Shown piece after piece: positions 5,376-5,454 of a stretch of 5,454 bases of DNA. The stretch is from contig DATACZ010000052.1 in NCBI GenBank assembly GCA_036258795.1, forward strand, positions 1-5,454, read 5' to 3'. The notes beneath the pieces were generated by a model. That model saw nothing but the letters and a program-made list of their open reading frames with translations, ran no database searches and was not told the DNA's origin. Source of the DNA: DATACZ01 sp036258795. Its GTDB lineage: Bacteria > Actinomycetota > CADDZG01 > JAHWKV01. Every line of letters starts with the position of its first letter. The first letter of the stretch is position 1. The position numbers were made by a program, and so were the translations under genes.

Positions 5376-5454
5376 CTACTTCTCGGGCCGCACCGCTACA
5401 TTTAACACCTGCGCATCCTCAGGAAGTCTTTGCTCGGGTGCATCACCGCAAGGC
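5376..5454 (-). other. Region upstream of tRNA-Gln; no gene recognised
   Basis: These 79 bases hold no recognisable gene. Two minus-strand frames are open from the window edge. One ends at TAG 5376-5378, touching the first tRNA base, and reads PCGDAPEQRLPEDAQVLNVA and onward. The other ends at TAA 5402-5404 and reads LAVMHPSKDFLRMRRC. Either could be the tail of an upstream gene or chance. Fragments this short carry no identifiable motif. The stretch may also hold the promoter for tRNA-Gln. Confidence 0.3.
5400..5405 (-). promoter_or_regulatory. Possible -10 box (TTAAAT) for tRNA-Gln and glmU
   Basis: TTAAAT matches four of six bases of TATAAT and lies in a locally AT-richer patch 24 nt before the tRNA. 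That would give a 5' leader of roughly 18 nt, normal for a tRNA gene. The hexamer 17 nt further upstream (GACTTC) is a poor -35, so support rests mainly on position. Confidence 0.25.

Noticed and set aside
4638..5405. Long plus-strand open frame of 255 codons opposite glmU and tRNA-Gln
   Set aside because: It is the antisense shadow of glmU and runs across the tRNA; its translation has no recognisable domain, and such frames are expected in high-GC coding DNA.
1..5454. CRISPR array, insertion sequence, prophage or toxin-antitoxin module
   Set aside because: No spaced direct repeats, transposase motifs, terminal repeats or foreign-looking base composition were seen; the region is core housekeeping.

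Overview
The window is a tightly packed run of housekeeping genes, all on the minus strand. In transcription order it reads tRNA-Gln(UUG), glmU, prs, rplY, pth and the first 486 codons of mfd, which runs off the left edge. The high G+C content, the preference for GTG starts, the mycobacterial/streptomycete look of Prs and the linkage tRNA-Gln/glmU/prs/rplY/pth all point to a high-GC Gram-positive bacterium (Actinomycetota). The genus cannot be named from this sequence. There is no lpqT between prs and rplY as in mycobacteria, and no fin (yabK) between pth and mfd as in Bacillus. Those comparisons are recalled, not searched.

Layout by region: 5376-5454 is a leader holding a possible promoter. 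5305-5375 is tRNA-Gln. 3900-5303 is glmU (UDP-GlcNAc synthesis), whose GTG start begins one base after the tRNA. 2880-3881 is prs (PRPP synthetase), 18 nt after glmU. A 76-nt gap with a stem-loop separates it from rplY at 2153-2803 (ribosomal protein bL25). pth (peptidyl-tRNA hydrolase) ends at 1502 and has no ordinary start codon. mfd (transcription-repair coupling factor) begins at 1458 or 1476. No stretch longer than about 100 bases lacks a gene.

The genes serve cell-wall precursor supply (GlmU), nucleotide precursor supply (Prs), ribosome structure (bL25), recycling of stalled peptidyl-tRNA (Pth) and rescue of stalled RNA polymerase (Mfd). They are probably co-transcribed, at least in blocks.

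No new gene system was found. The unusual signals lie at the gene junctions. (1) Excision of tRNA-Gln would leave glmU as an almost leaderless mRNA. (2) pth has no ATG, GTG or TTG between the in-frame TAG of rplY and its own conserved N-terminal motif. (3) A perfect hairpin sits exactly between the Shine-Dalgarno sequence and the ATG of mfd. (4) rplY lacks a Shine-Dalgarno sequence but has a TANNNT box just upstream. Several normally conserved active-site residues in Pth and in the GlmU uridyltransferase domain are also changed.
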